64,000 nucleotides of DNA from Hoplostethus atlanticus (Eukaryota; Chordata; Actinopteri; Trachichthyiformes; Trachichthyidae). The position numbers were made by a program, and so were the translations under genes. The notes beneath the pieces are model-generated. The model saw nothing but the letters and a program-made list of their open reading frames with translations, was not told where the DNA came from and searched no databases. The stretch is from positions 787,001-851,000 of the forward strand of contig JAXDDX010000012.1 in the NCBI GenBank assembly GCA_034670405.1. Reading direction: 5' to 3'. Shown here piece after piece: positions 36,544 through 51,044 of the stretch (position 1 is its first letter; the number at the start of each line of letters is the position of its first letter).

Positions 36544-39500
36544 TTTGCCTGCAACTTCATCACAATTAAAAGAAGATTGCAGCAAATCACAGGTGCAGCT
36601 GCTCCTCTGTGACTGCGGGAGCTGTGGACCCATTTTTTTTATTCACTTAAAGGTTTATGGTCGCAATAAGTCTCTTAAAGTGGTAATCCATGAGATCCTG
36701 CTTTTTATTTTTTTTAATTTTGTCTCCTCTGGCGCTAAGTGGTCATTGCTGGGGTGTTTTTTTTTTCTTCTTTTCTTATTCTGTGCAGCCACGGTGACTG
36801 TCGCTGCTCATGTTAACTGCCCAGTTCTTCTTCTGCTTATTCCAAACGAACCGCTGTCGCTGCTGCCAGAAACATAAAACACTTCCTGTGTGGGTTTTTT
36901 CCCCAGGAAAGGCCAACCTGACAGCCCGGTGTTTAGAACAGCAAACGTAAAAGCTTTCATGAACTGGCTGGAGGTTGGATCACTAACGTGTTGTATCAAT
37001 CAGCAAAATGGACATGTATTTATATGAAATGTCTCAGATTGTTACTTTAAGGTATTTAATGGAGCAGCATTCAACACCATAGTTTATCCTGGAGTGTTTA
37101 TGTAATATCATACATGTCAGTTTAACTATTAGAAAGATGCAAAGAAAATCTCTCTGCAACTTCATATTTTTTACCAACCGTCTAGTTGAATGTCCACCGG
37201 TGGAGCTGGCAGCTGCACAGACTTCTCATGCGAGGCTTGATGCTGTGATTGAAGGCAGCTCCAAGCTCTCTGGCCCATCTAAGCACCCATGCAGTCAGCT
37301 GGATCGGCCCCCCCCTTCCAAACCTCAGAAGGCCCATTTCAGGAGCACCTTACTGGGCATCACTCTCCGCTCCTCGGCCCCTCTTTGAGGCATGGAAACA
37401 AAACAAAAAAAAACCTGCAAATCGATCAAACTGAGCTGCCCTTTACGAAGAAGTAGAGTGCTTTGAGTCTTACCTCTCTGGTGTCGTTTTAAGACGAGGG
37501 TAAGAAGAGAGTGGGGGAAAGGGAATAAAAGGAAACAAAAAAAAGGAAAAGAGACATAAGCCACGGGGGTAAATTGTGAGCACGGAGGGCTTTTAGCACA
37601 CACCACTTAGCAACGCTGCCAGTGTGCAGCTTGACACATTTAACTTCCTGTGAGGGAGACAGAGACAGGAACTAGCAGATGTAAAATACAAGTTGCGGCC
37701 GTGGATTTGCCTGTGAGCGATTCCTCCGCGCTAGTTAATTTTGGATGATGGGAGAAAGGAAGGAAAGCAAGGAAAGCATCTGCTCGGAATAGTGGAAATT
37801 GCTTTTAAACACTGGAGGAGAGACGAGGCGGTGTGTTATCCAAACGGATTGGGCCCCGCTATCAAACATAGGCCACGGGCGTGCACCAGATGGATGGTTG
37901 GGAAAGAGAGGAAGAGTTGGTGCCACTTTCTGAAGATTATCTTAACTTGTCTAGAAGCTGGTCACCTGACTGAGCCCCTTCTTTTCTCTCACATGTCAAA
38001 TACATTTCCCATATTTGACCAAAGTCAGATACATAGTGAGACTTCTGTGAATACCGCCTTCATAGACTCAAGTTCTTTCTGTCAGCATTGCTTTCCACCA
38101 GCAGGCTGTGGGTGCGAGAAGTGCCAGAAACGCTCTAAAAGTAGTATATCATCACAATGAGTATTTCTAGGGTGAAATGAATCCCGTGTGACATGTGATG
38201 GAGTGAGAGAAAGTACTTCATGTGCCAGGAGAAGACCGTACACACTCCCAACCGGTCATGCCGTTTGCTAAGGGTGACAAACTTAATCAACCACCCCGAA
38301 AGCCATGTCGTGTTCAGCAGTGTAAAATAGATGCTATTTGTGTTACATTGCATATGTTGTGAGTCAAGCAACAGACGTCATGTTCTTCTGCATGTAGCTG
38401 TCGTGTGTGTTTGACAGTGTTTGCGTTGCGATCCAGGCCTTCGCCGCCTTTGTGACCGCCGGGCTGCGTGTGGCGGACCCGTCTCGGCGTGAGAGTTTGT
38501 GTAAGCCGACAAGTCAAACAGCCGGCATCTGGCAATGTCCCAGCTAACCCTCTGCCTCCTCCCCTTCCCCTGTCTCTACCCAACCTTCCCCCAACCCCAA
38601 GCCCCACCCGCCGATTTACCAGCTTCCATCCTGCATCCACCACAGGCTCTCCCAGACCCCCGACCTTCGTCCATTTTAGTCACATCTCTGTGTGAACCGG
38701 AGTAAAGCGGTTGTGATGGTAAAGTGCACCGCAGCGTCGGCGCCACCACCTTGGCTGTCCCTCTTGCTCTACTCTGATTGCCCTCAGGTTTCTCGGTGTT
38801 TGTCTCCGACAGGCTGGTTTCTGATTCACCCCAGCTGCTTGTCACCGTAATTGCTCTCTCGAATGCTCACGCACTCGCCGGCCGAGCCTCTCTTTACCTG
38901 TGTGACAGAGGTGTGCACCATCCCCACCTGCCGGCCTCTCTTCCTGTCTATGCTCTGGCAGTGTTCAATTGGCCCGGACACTCAACGCCGGGCTAGAGTG
39001 AGTGAAATCTAAACTCATGCTGAAAACGCACCCGTGCTGTCTCAGTCACGCTCTGACATTTGTGGAGATAGAAAGGAGAGAGGACAGAGTGGTTTGTGTG
39101 CTTCTGATGATGAGAGGAGAAAAGCTTGGGATGATGAATGAATGAATAATACATCTGTGCTGTCACTCCTCTCTTCCTGCTCCACCTCCTCCACCTTCCT
39201 GTGTGCCGGCGGAGCTGATTCCCGCGAGGTGGTTTGATCTTAGTTGCGATTGTCAGGTGTGGTCGACAGCAAAGCGACGGCTCCACGGCGCCTATTGGTC
39301 GACACACGGAGGAACTATTTTGTCAAAATGGGGTTGAGGACCTGAAAAAAGCTTGTTTTGTTTACATCCAAACCGGCGCCGGCGGGTCCCCGGTCGATGT
39401 TTAGTCACATTACAAGTGTTGGAGGGGACTTGGGAGCATCTGCTCTAAGGGATACCTGGACATAAACACATTTCCTTTCAGTAGCAGCAGAAGAACAGGA

Positions 39501-40122
39501 TAGTTGCTGTTATATTGCTGCGATAGAACTGAAAATATGAACTCGTGAACGCAGATTTCACATCCCCGAAGCTTATTCTGTTCTTTACTAACAATACACA
39601 CATGCACGCACACACACACGTACATGGACACGTGCATCAACACGCCCATCCAAAGACAGCCGGAGAGACGGAGACAAACTGTCCGCCCATGTGTGCAACA
39701 TTTATCAGACCTCATCATCCTCCCTTCCCTCTCTCCTTAGATTTTCTCACCGTAATTGTAAAGGCTCTCCTCGGCATGCAAATACCAATGTCCACCTCTC
39801 CCAACCTCCCCCCGCCTCACACCCCCCCCACCCCAAACTCCCCTCCGATTTTCAATTAAGATCCAGACACAGATATGGGGAGCTCAAAGGGAGCAGGCTA
39901 AGGTGGGCCGGTCCCCACCGCTGCTCCAGACATGGAGGAGGGGTGATATTGAGCGGCCATGACCCCAGAGCAGCCTCACCTCACTGGGGTACCGCACATC
40001 AGAGCCAGCCCCCCCCGCCCACCCCCACCCCATCCATCCCATCCCATCCCTGGCCTCTCCTCAACCCGATGGAGGTGGAGGTGTCCTTGATTAGAACAGA
40101 CATTGCAATGAAGGATTGAGAC

Positions 40123-40150
40123 TGTGTGTGTGTGTGTGTGTGTGTGTGTG
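40123..40150. repeat. (TG)n microsatellite
   Basis: TG run of about 28 bp. Confidence 0.97.
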
Positions 40151-40346
40151 CTTGGTATTGGATGCTGATAGTAAGATACTGTGTTTTAAGCTGAGGTGTG
40201 AATGATAGTAGATAGATTTTATCAATCAGCTTCATATCTGGAGAGAGTTTGTAATAATTTAATTGTTATTAAATGTTATTAATGCTTTTGAACTGAATTG
40301 ACCATGTTCAGTACCAGTGCCATGTTTCTTGGAAACACTATCATAA

Positions 40347-40694
<348 letters not shown>

Positions 40695-40746
40695 TAACAT
40701 TTCCTACTGTCTAGTTAAAGACCAAATAGTGTGGGGAATGCATTAC

Positions 40747-40749
<3 letters not shown>

Positions 40750-40790
<41 letters not shown>
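40750..40790. repeat. (AC)n microsatellite
   Basis: AC run of about 41 bp. Confidence 0.97.
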
Positions 40791-40791
<1 letters not shown>

Positions 40792-40974
40792 CTGACCCCC
40801 CTCTAACCCGTCTTGCCAAAATACACCCTCGCATTCCTTTCCAACCCCCACCTCCCCTCTTTCTGTTATCTCCCATGCATTCAATAGAGCGTGAGGAAAA
40901 CAAGATGCAGGAGCACAATGGGTTCTTTAGTGTGTAGTAATGGGAAGGCAGGTGAGGAACATGCACATGGACAG

Positions 40975-40976
<2 letters not shown>

Positions 40977-41010
<34 letters not shown>
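40977..41010. repeat. (AC)n microsatellite
   Basis: AC run of about 34 bp. Confidence 0.97.
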
Positions 41011-41014
<4 letters not shown>

Positions 41015-42836
41015 CCAGACTGTATCTAGGGAAGAGGATGGTGAGGATACCTTAGAGCCTCTCGTACCGAGGCTGTAGCAGACGCTGCCTCCTCTCGGAT
41101 CACCGGCTAATCATAACAGATCACAGCCACCTCTAATCCGCTAGGAACCCAGAGACCTGCAGAACACTTTGACTTCCAGAGACCGCTGTAGGGCACTGCA
41201 CTCAACTCTACGGGGTCCGCCTTCAACACATTGGCCCTGCCCTTCCGTCGGGGGCCTCCAAACTTCACCACAAACTGGAGAACATAAACCTTCAGTGGTT
41301 ACGCAAAAGTGCCAGATGGAGAAAGATGATAGTTAGCCTGCACACTCACTGGTAGGTTTCACTGACCAATTAGTTGAGTATCAAAATCCTATCCATTATG
41401 TTCTTAGTGTCAATTAAAATATAATTGGATTTAACTGAAGGGAGGAAGTAGAGTGGAATGGAGAGAATACAGCGATGGCTCCGCGATTGAGCTCTCAGCG
41501 TCGCAAATGCACCGTTTTATCAACAGGTTCAATCAAAAAAGCTTTTTAATTGCGCCAAAGTGGTGTCAGCGTTTCTTCATGGATGTGATTAGTTGGGGAA
41601 ACAACAGAGAATAGTTCACCTGCTTTTAAGGCAACGCCTCTCTCCCGGGATATCCTTTGAGTCACATGGATAAAAGAAACACGCCGGCGTTATTGATGTT
41701 TTACACATCTCTGTCTTCGCTCAGCGGCTTCTTACTTCTAGATCATAAATGTCTGTGATTAGTCGTAATGCAGATCCCACCGAGTGTGAGAACCATCCCG
41801 ACAGCGATCCTCGAACAACACACTAAAGTTTTAATCCATCTCTGAGAATATCACGGCGCTGCAGGGAAATAACTAACTTGTTCTTCTCAGGCATTAACTT
41901 TGATAGCCGACAGTGAGTTCCCAGATGATGAGTAATGCTTGAATCAACACACGCAACACAAACACAATAGGCCATGTTGGAATTGTGATTTTCCTAGCGT
42001 CAAATGAAAGCCTGCTCAGCTAACCGTTGCGCGCTGCTGTTATTCCAAGGAAAATATGCTTCAAAGTGCAGTGAGCAAATTATTTGATTGAAATTATTAC
42101 ATCAAAGACACATACTGGGCCTTTGGATAGTAGTTACCAAGAGAATACAACGGCAGGGTTTTCCTTCAGCTGCCTCTCAACCAGCTAGATGAACTAGCAG
42201 GTCTACAGTCATTCAAACTCCTTTTCTGCTCTTCAGTCGTTCTACGCCGGCTTCACTAAACTGTTAACGTGTTAACACTACTATTCCCTACAGGCGCTGT
42301 CGTTTCATTCTCTAACTGGGTTATTTTTTCCTTGCCTTCCTTTTAATGGTATTCAAGGTGCTCGGTCTCCCACATCAGATCGGCAGATGGATTTCACGAC
42401 TTTGAAGCCCGTCGCCGTTGAAATATGCTAAACTGGTCAGACACCCCGTGGTTCAATCCCATTTAGATGGGGAGCAAGATTGAGTGAGGGGGAGATAATG
42501 GGACGTGCAGCGCCGCGGCTGGCAGTAACGCTGCACCAATGACGGGGTGTCTACCTGCAAGGATCCAGGACTCGGCGACGCAGTCTTTATTCACTTTAGT
42601 CACTATTTGGTCCCAGTATTTAGGCCGCCGTCGCAGCTCAAGAAGACTAAAAGTTTACGACTGCTGGCCTTGTGAGCCCTGTGATTGACAGGCACTGACA
42701 ACGGAAAACTATTCAATGTCTGTTTGATGCTGTCTGTCTGGCTCTGTCTCTCTCTGCTGTGCATGTGCATGACGGTGTGGTACACAAGGCACTAACCACT
42801 CACTAACCACCACTGCTTGTTTATGCTTTTTAACAG

Positions 42837-42875
42837 TAGCAGACGAGATTACCCGCAGCACAGCAACCACTGGAG
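42837..42875 (+). CDS. pard3: pard3 microexon, 39 nt, likely alternatively spliced
   Basis: TTTTTAACAG precedes and GGAG|GTAAGC follows. With the split codon G|TA it encodes VADEITRSTATTG and the first base of a Gly codon. Human PARD3 has IADETKLNTVDDQKAG after the same MDLG, so position, phase and the ADE start agree. Both ends are phase 1, so skipping the exon keeps the frame (MDL-G-SSEQE). That symmetry and the small size suggest a cassette exon; usage is inference. It was found by following phase and homology, as it is too short to stand out as an open frame. Confidence 0.88.
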
Positions 42876-43879
42876 GTAAGCAACCAGTCAGGGACCGGCT
42901 TGATGCATTAGTCGATTGATCAGTACAACGGACCCTCATGGTTCTCCAGTCCATGGGTCAATAATAGACTCTGGAAAAGCAATCCCACTCTTTCCCCCAT
43001 ACCAACTCATAACCAACCATTGTTGGCTGTATGATCTTGGCACATTTAGATGCATGTGAAGGAGGGTGTTGTTTGAGATAATTGCAGCGTGATCAAAAGA
43101 GGGTTTTCATATTGCTGAGAGGGAGTTGCACGGCGTTGAATAGAGACCTGGCAACCAATCTGGGAACCTGTGCCATTGTGCTTGTTCTGCAGTGAAATAT
43201 GATTGAAGAAAACATTATTCCGGCTGGGCTGCAGGGAGGCAGGTTTGCATTTGAAATACAGAAACACTCAACTTGTTGGCCTCTTAAGCTAGCTGCAATT
43301 AATCCATCATAGTCAGGGTGATTTGAACTCTGGTTGCAACATGTTAGAGTACATTCCTTTCACTTAATAAGCCGATGACAGAGGGAATGATTTAAGAAGG
43401 CAATATCATACCAATTGGAAAATAATGGGTACCTTGTCAACATAACTGGCAATGCCTTCAAAATCATCATATATATTGACATATGAGGTGTATTACAGCT
43501 ACATCACTTTCATGCACTCATGCATTATACAAATATAACTTGTGTCTCGAGAAGTCCCAATCTCTAGAATGGAAAGGTACATTAAGACAAATGATTTCTT
43601 CTGATTGAGCCATCGCAAGATAAGCGCAGGGCCACAGCGATCGGTGTCCACCGTGACGAATCAGTGCCTGCAAGTGCCATGGCAACCCGCTGATGACAGC
43701 GTCCCTGATCGAGACGTTAACCTTAAGTCTGGGTAATGGTGATTCCTTTGGCGACACATGTTCGGTGTATGGAGGACGTCCTCTGTCGGGCTAATGATCC
43801 ACAACTGGCAGAGACATAGGAGCCCGGCCGACCCGGGGACGAGTCACTTCCACTGGGCTGCCCGGACGCGGCCTTCCCC

Positions 43880-44160
43880 CGGCCACCTCGGAGACTATTT
43901 TTAACTTAATTACCCTTTTAACGCCCTGCTTAAAGCCCCGGCCCTCTGAATAAATTATGTGTAATGGAGCCCCTGTCTGTACACAGATCTTTACATGCAA
44001 GGGCCCGTGGTGAATAATGGCTGGGGGAGCGTGGTTTTAGCTCTAATCACACTTTGGGCTCCGGCTCCTGTAATAACTGCTGCTGATTTATTCATGGAGT
44101 TTGCCATACCTCTGCTTTAACGTTCAACGGCAATTGCTCTCCTCCAATTAGCTGCCCTTG
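43880..44160. promoter_or_regulatory. Candidate noncoding regulatory element
   Basis: Free of simple repeats and carrying several homeodomain-type words (CTTAATTACC, TAAATTAT, GTGTAATGG, CTCTAATCACA, CCAATTAGC) over about 280 bp. This is the texture of vertebrate conserved noncoding elements. Without a cross-species alignment this is a guess. Confidence 0.2.
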
Positions 44161-44369
44161 GTTCCATCTGGCTAAGAAACGTACCGGGCATTTTTGTCTT
44201 TGGCCCGGGATAAAAAAATTTGCAGGTGTGCTTTTTTTTTTTCGCCCCCCAATTTGATTTTGTCTCTTTCATTTTGATGATTTTCATTTCTCCTCCAGAC
44301 GTGTGAGGAGTGACAAACCCGTGTCTGTTTGCGATGGGGGGATATGTATTTTCATCCCTCTGAATAAGC

Positions 44370-44383
44370 GGGGGGGGGGGGGG
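44370..44383 (+). repeat. Poly(G) run
   Basis: 14 consecutive G followed by GTGTGGGGGG. Confidence 0.95.
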
Positions 44384-47300
44384 TGTGGGGGGTGAGGAGC
44401 AGAGGACCGAGGCTTCGGTTGTGTGATAGGAATCACATAATAGACTGGCACACAGAGAGCTGTCCGTCAAACTCTCCCAGGAGAGCCGGGGCTACTTCTG
44501 ATGAAAACAAAGCCGGCGTTGAGGCTAGCCAGGGTCTACGGGGATCCTCTGTCTCTCTTTCTCTTTCCATCTCTTTCCCTCTCTCTTTCTGCTGCCTCCG
44601 TCATTCACCGCGCTCACTAGAAACAATGGCGGAGGGGATTGTCATGTGGAATACCGAGCGGGAGGATAATTCCCTGTTTCCGAGTACGGCAGATGTCATT
44701 TGTGTTCCCTTGAACTGTTGCATCCTGCGCGGCTCCAACTCGCAATCCCATTGTGTCAAACATGCACCCGGGCTTCTGTGTGTGTGTGTGTCGGCTGCTG
44801 GCAGGCTTCATGCTTAAGCTTCAAAAGCCCCAGATTTACATGTGCTGGTTATGTTGCATCCACCTAGCATGTGAAAGATTATAGCGTGTCCTTCCAGGCC
44901 GTGCTTCCCGCCATGTTTCCTTGTAATTCGTCTTTTTTTTTTTTTTCCTCCTTTTTGTCCTTCACGTGATGAGATTGCTCCTTTTTGAACAACTGGATTT
45001 TATGTGATTCCTACTCGCAACCCCGTCGGTCTCATAACGCTGTGTATCTGTCACTAATGTAGAAAATGGGTGCAGTAATCAGAAATGTTCCATCTCCGCC
45101 GAGGCACCAAGCAGTAAAATGGATGTTCTATTCCTGCAACCGGAGAGCTCTTGACCCCCGTGACATTTCCAGCACACAGTAAAAGTTTCATTTTACTGTC
45201 CCAGGCAGCCTGAAGCCACACATACAAGCTCTATTTGCTAACTGCGATGTTGCATTATGGGATTGGTGTTCGTTTATTGTGAGTGGTACTTTCAGCATTG
45301 AGTCCAGTTTCTCCTGGGACCCGCCACTTTTATTAACATTGACGAAACAGAAGGAGGAATGGCGCGTAAAAAGGCCTGAGTAAACCCAACACCATTGGCT
45401 AACAGCTGACCTCTCACCCTATCTGACCTCCTCGACACAAGATCTATAGCTGCCATGGATGATAGAGAAGCACTCACCAAAACGAACCTAAAGGTCGCAA
45501 GTGCGGTGTGAAACTTTTGCTTGTTTCTTGACGCTACAAATTTAAAAAAAAGGATGAAATAAGGAATCGATTAACACTATTCTTCCCTCCACCTGTCCTC
45601 TGCAAGTCGCCGTCTAGATGGCGTGTGTTTGAATTGCGAAGCTCAGATGGCCGGCTAATCACTAGTGGAGCTGCTGCAGGTTTGCTTGGTTAAGGGATCA
45701 AGGAGAGATTAGCAAACGGGTTCAGCCAGAGAAAGGGACAAGCTGCCACTGGTGAAATGATGATAACAGCAGCGGCACATATGGATTACTGCACCGCGCT
45801 GGCACGTTGCCTTAACGCAGACATAGCTCCACTTTTCAAACTTTGCTTTCATCATTTTACATCACGCGGCTTTTGTTCTCGCTCTCATTCCCTTAAGGAA
45901 ACACGTGGATGTCAGAGGGTGACTCAGTATAAAGGTAGCAGATTGTTGATTGTTTTCGTTCAGTGATGGGGGTTTATTTTCTTAGCCTAATCTGTGTTTG
46001 GCCGAGCATCCAAAGATCCGCTGTGATCGCCCCGCAGCAGTGGGCCACGCTCCATTTAGGCCCCTTCAAACAAGTCAGGGGCCTTGCTGATGATGGCTGC
46101 AACAAACTTGCATGTGTGTGTCTGTGTATGTAGTGTGTGTGTTTATGTATGTATGTGTGTGTCTTCCATGCAGGGGGGTAAAGAAAAGACCACATAGCAA
46201 CGTTCTCCATCAAAAACCAATGGGTTTATTTACATCAAGTGAAGCCGTGTAGAGAAATAACAGCATGTGGAGGGTCTGCAGGAAGTCATAGAGGGATAAT
46301 GCTGCTGTGTCCAGAACCCACTTACATATATACCCAGTCCTCGGCGCACCAGGAACCATGCTAAAGTAATTCAATCAATAGTTTATCCACTCTAAAGTTA
46401 ACTAGCTTTCGCAAGCAGATATTCAGAAATCCATCTCGTTACGTTGAGCAGCTGTTTACCCGAATGCAGAATCAAGGGAGAACGAAAGGGACAGAAAATC
46501 AACCGGTCTGCTTGTTTACCAACCGGCTGGTGAGGTAAGAGCTCCGGGGGAACTGACGGACTCCCCGTGGCAAAATGAAATACCAATACCTGAGTCCTGC
46601 TCCACACATATACATATATATCCTAAACAAGCCCCGGGGAAGCATCGGAGAAATAATTACGGCGGGGCTGCGGTGTCGGAGAGGTTGTCCGCTCAACGTT
46701 CACTTTGCTGTCTTAACAGCTTATCCATCAGCCTGCACCGAGGACAGACGCCTTTTAAGGGTGTGCTCCGTCTTACGAGTGTGATAAATACGAGCTACTA
46801 CTAATTACCCAGCGCACAAAAACCTTCAAGTCGTGACAGCCGTCGTGTGGGTTTATAGTTTACGTGTTAATTGTATTTACTCTGGATAATTGGTGGTGCG
46901 TCGTGCAGCATCCTTCAGTCTGTCCTGTGTCATTACTGCATTTCAGTCCAGAAACCATGATGTCATGCTCATACTCTTGGACAGTTTCCATGTAAGTACA
47001 GTTTGCATCAACAGTAAAGGCTGTGTGTGCTAGCTCGCCTCTACCGCGGAGACCGTAAGTGGCCTGTGTCGACAAATCCTTTGGTGGTTTTCTTCTGTAA
47101 AGGCCCACCTGGCTAGTCAACGTCAGACTTTCACAATGGTCCTACCCTCATGTTGTGCTATTACCTACTATCTCACGCCGACACACGCAAAGGCCTTAGA
47201 AATAGCAGAAAAGATGACAGGTGTGAGATGCTGTTCCTGGAAAGGAGAGGCTAGCGACTAAAAGAAAACGGTGATTGAAATGAATGGCCGTAGCTTTGTT

Positions 47301-47758
47301 TAGTCTACCGTTCCTCTCTATCCCTTCTCTTGTACCCGGCATCTCTCATCCCCCGCCATCCGTGACCATCTAAAGAAATGACTTTCTGTTTGCGTCCTAT
47401 CTAAACCTTTTTGAGATGTATTATACATTTCCAGTCCGACTCCGTGATCACTCTTTGATAGCGTAATGTTTCAGCCACGTAATTTGTTTTAAAACTCTGC
47501 AGACGCGAGGACAAAGGTTGAATTATCATTCCGAGCAGGAAAATGTCTCAGGAAAGATATAATACTCTGTTCTTGTTTCACACACTTCATTGGCTGTGCA
47601 ATGGCATCATTTATTTTTCAAGTTAATTGCCAGACTCTCACCTCCTCCTTTCTTCTGGGGAATTGCTTGCCAAGTACACGGCGTAACATCGTCTCGGGGG
47701 AAACAAAACGCGAATGATTCATCGGCACGCAATGAAGTTCAGCAGCGATAGGTTTTAG

Positions 47759-48061
<303 letters not shown>

Positions 48062-50264
48062 TGACATACTAACATAAGAAGATGGAAGTGTATATTGTGA
48101 ATAGTAAGCTCAGTGAGGTAACACGCTATTATAAAGACGTTAGAGTACTTTGAGGTCCACTGGGACTTTCTGCCGCTCTACTTCAGTCAGCATAATATAG
48201 GCCAACTGAGCAGCGACTCCCCAATGGGGCCTTTCCAGTATGGCGGGATTCACCCCCAACTAAACTGGGTTAGGGATTCCCACCTACTAGTGTGTAAGAA
48301 AGTGCTTCTGCATTAAGCCTCTAGATTACGTTTTCATTAACGTTCACACAGTGTTGAGTCAAATTGTTAGAGACTGCCGCAACATGTTATCCTGGGGGCT
48401 TACAGTCACTTAAAGTGCATTGCCATGTATTTCACTAGGCTGCATGTGAGGAAAACATTTCCACTGTTTGCCGACAGAAGTCAGGGTCCTTTATGTTAGA
48501 CTGTCCTTGTGTATTTACAGTGTAAGTGAATCACAAATAGATCCATTGACAGTCCATGGTCCGGTTTGTCAGATTATTGACTATGTATACGGAGAAACCG
48601 CAGCGTGACTGTGACTATAAATGAAATATGTGCCTCGTAGCACTGGCGCATGGTGCACCGTGCTTCCTCGTCTTGTTGCCTCGTGTACGTGACTGGGATG
48701 GAGCCTGCCTTGTTTTATTCAAAACTGCAAAGACGTTGACAGAGAGCAAAGAGACGCGCCCTTCCACCGGAGCAAATATATCCATCTTTACCAGGTGTTT
48801 CATGACAAAGAGACTGCCTTTGGTATAGAGAGAGAGAGGCGTCAGATGTTCGTCGTCAGGTAATAACACTGCAACACCACAAGAGTAATCGGCAGATATA
48901 AATTTCCATTCACTATTAAAGGATTCCATTAAAAGAGCTGAGGGACGTTTTGAAAAAGAGGGAATTATTTGCCTGAATCGCTTTGTTCTCATAAGCTCTG
49001 TCGGCAAGCCGCTAAATACAGTCTTATCTGAGGGAAGAAAAATGGGAAAAGCGAGCGATTTCCCCCGCCGCGGTATATTGCATTCTCCCCCCATGATATT
49101 CAAATAACTCTGTTTTTCAATTTAGATAAAAGCAGCCAGTCGGTGCTCGTCACTGAGGTTAATAGTCAAAGTTGACAGATAAGCCGCTCCCTTTCTCCGC
49201 TGCCAGACTTTTATTTACATAAAATAAGAATGTGGCATCACCTAAAGAAAATGTGTCGCCGCAAGATATCCTGCCGGGTGAAAAAACACTCTCTTCCCCC
49301 TCGTGTTCCTCTTGCGCTGCATCGTTTGGAGGAAGGAGAAAATAATCTGAACTGCGGGGTGAAAATCCCGTCTGTCGTAAACCTTCATTGACAAGTTGAA
49401 CCTGCTTGGTTAAGTTTAATGGCAGACTTTCATTAAAGTGACCAAATATTTCCTGCAGGTGTCTGTCGCTTTAAACGACGGTTCACTCATTGGTTCAGCT
49501 GTCATTTTAGATTGGCAGCCAATTCTTCTTTGTTTAATGGCTTCACCTTGTCTGTTTGTGGTCAGTTTTAATAGGAGGGAGTTCTTTGTTCCTGTCTTAC
49601 TTCATTTCCTTTTAAAGAGTTGAATTAAATGGTGGATGAAGGTTTTCATTGTAACTGAGCTCTAACTTCTGGGTGCTTTTATTGGACCTGACCAGAAACA
49701 CGCACAGCGTGTTAGCGTGTTATCGGCAGCTTGGCATCATTAATGAAAAGTGAAATTAGCACTCCTCCTAATCTGAGTCCGTTTGAACGCCAGATGCAGC
49801 TCACATCTGCGATGCGCCGCCTCTGCTTTTTAGTGGATGATAAGCAGGCGGCAGGACGGGTGATAAACTGATACTCATCCAGAACCTGCTGTCGTCTTAT
49901 CGCCTCCCAAACGTGGACGGTGCGGTGGCGGTTAAGCTACCGATCGCTGTCATACAACACTCCATGCTCAGATTACAGTTCAGTCATTTCAGCAGCACGG
50001 TAGTCGGATTGTGAGAGGAAACAAACCGCAGCGTTCATCCGAGTCCAGCCGCTCCTCCCTCCTGTACTCTCATCCCTTTTGCTGAAGATCCATCTCGGTC
50101 TCCCCTCCCTCTTTTTCCTCCCCCGATAAGCGCTTTTCTCTCCTCCATCAAAGGCAGAACTCAGACGACGGCGTGCGAGACTGTAATAAGTTGCAATCTG
50201 AAGGACATCTACCTCACACCTCCTAGCGAGGGATACATCGCCGACCGGGGCCGGCGCCGCCGAG

Positions 50265-50400
50265 CGCACCGCATTTGCAATTAAAATCCCTCGGAGCCTT
50301 TCGCAAGATTATTTAAATGTATAATTAGTGACAGATTAATTACATTTTGCACATCAATCCTGATTAGATGTGATGGAAACTTTGAGTCTAATCAACCCCG
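50265..50400. promoter_or_regulatory. Candidate noncoding regulatory element
   Basis: Dense homeodomain-type words: GCAATTAAAA, TATAATTAGTGACAG, GATTAATTAC, CTGATTAGATG, GTCTAATC. TGACAG is a MEIS/TGIF-type core. The combination suggests a developmental enhancer; unproven. Confidence 0.25.
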
Positions 50401-50802
50401 TGTCACCCAAGGAGTTTGGTTTCAATTTGAATTCTGGGTAGAAATTCGCTCAGACACAAATTAAGACTCTGATTGATATGAGCATCATTAGAGCTTCCAC
50501 TAGTTTTTATTTTTTTTTTACATTCTTTTTCTATGAAATCCAGAAAAAAAAAAAAAACGATGGTTCTCGCGTGAGATATCTGAATTGCACACATTTGAAA
50601 TATCTTCAGGCCTGCGACTCGGTGGAACATGCTGAGTTTCCTCTGAGACGTTCAAAGCAAATATATTCTGCTCTAATGAGGCAGATGAATTCAGTGTTTT
50701 GTTCAAAGCTGCTGCACCTTGTGGGACACAGCTACTCCACTGATGGTTCATCTGATGGTACCAGAAGAAAAAAGTCATGTTTTGTAACTGAATAACATAA
50801 TT

Positions 50803-50831
50803 CAGTGTGTGTGTGTGTGTGTGTGTGTGTG
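50803..50831. repeat. (GT)n microsatellite
   Basis: GT run of about 29 bp. Confidence 0.97.
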
Positions 50832-50926
50832 GCAAGGCCTCCTTTATCCACAGGGAGTCAAGTGATAAAAGTTTTTGTCTCGCTGTTTATTTACTTGCAA
50901 ATCCTCTCTGCCTGCGATTATGTGTG

Positions 50927-50929
<3 letters not shown>

Positions 50930-50962
<33 letters not shown>

Positions 50963-51044
50963 ATTCTCTCTCTCTCCCTCTCTCTGTCTGTTTCTCACCT
51001 CTCCCCCCCCCCCCCCCTCTCTCTCTCTCTCTCCTCCACCCCAG
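50930..51044 (+). other. pard3: GT, CT and poly(C) microsatellites at acceptor
   Basis: A (GT)n run (50930-50960) is followed by CT repeats, about 15 consecutive C (51003-51017), another (CT)n run (51018-51032) and CTCCACCCCAG. The whole acceptor tract is built of slippage-prone simple repeats. Confidence 0.9.

Noticed and set aside
48615..49103. 162-aa minus-strand open frame in an intron
   Set aside because: No recognisable domain, no splice or promoter context, and a length possible by chance in this composition.
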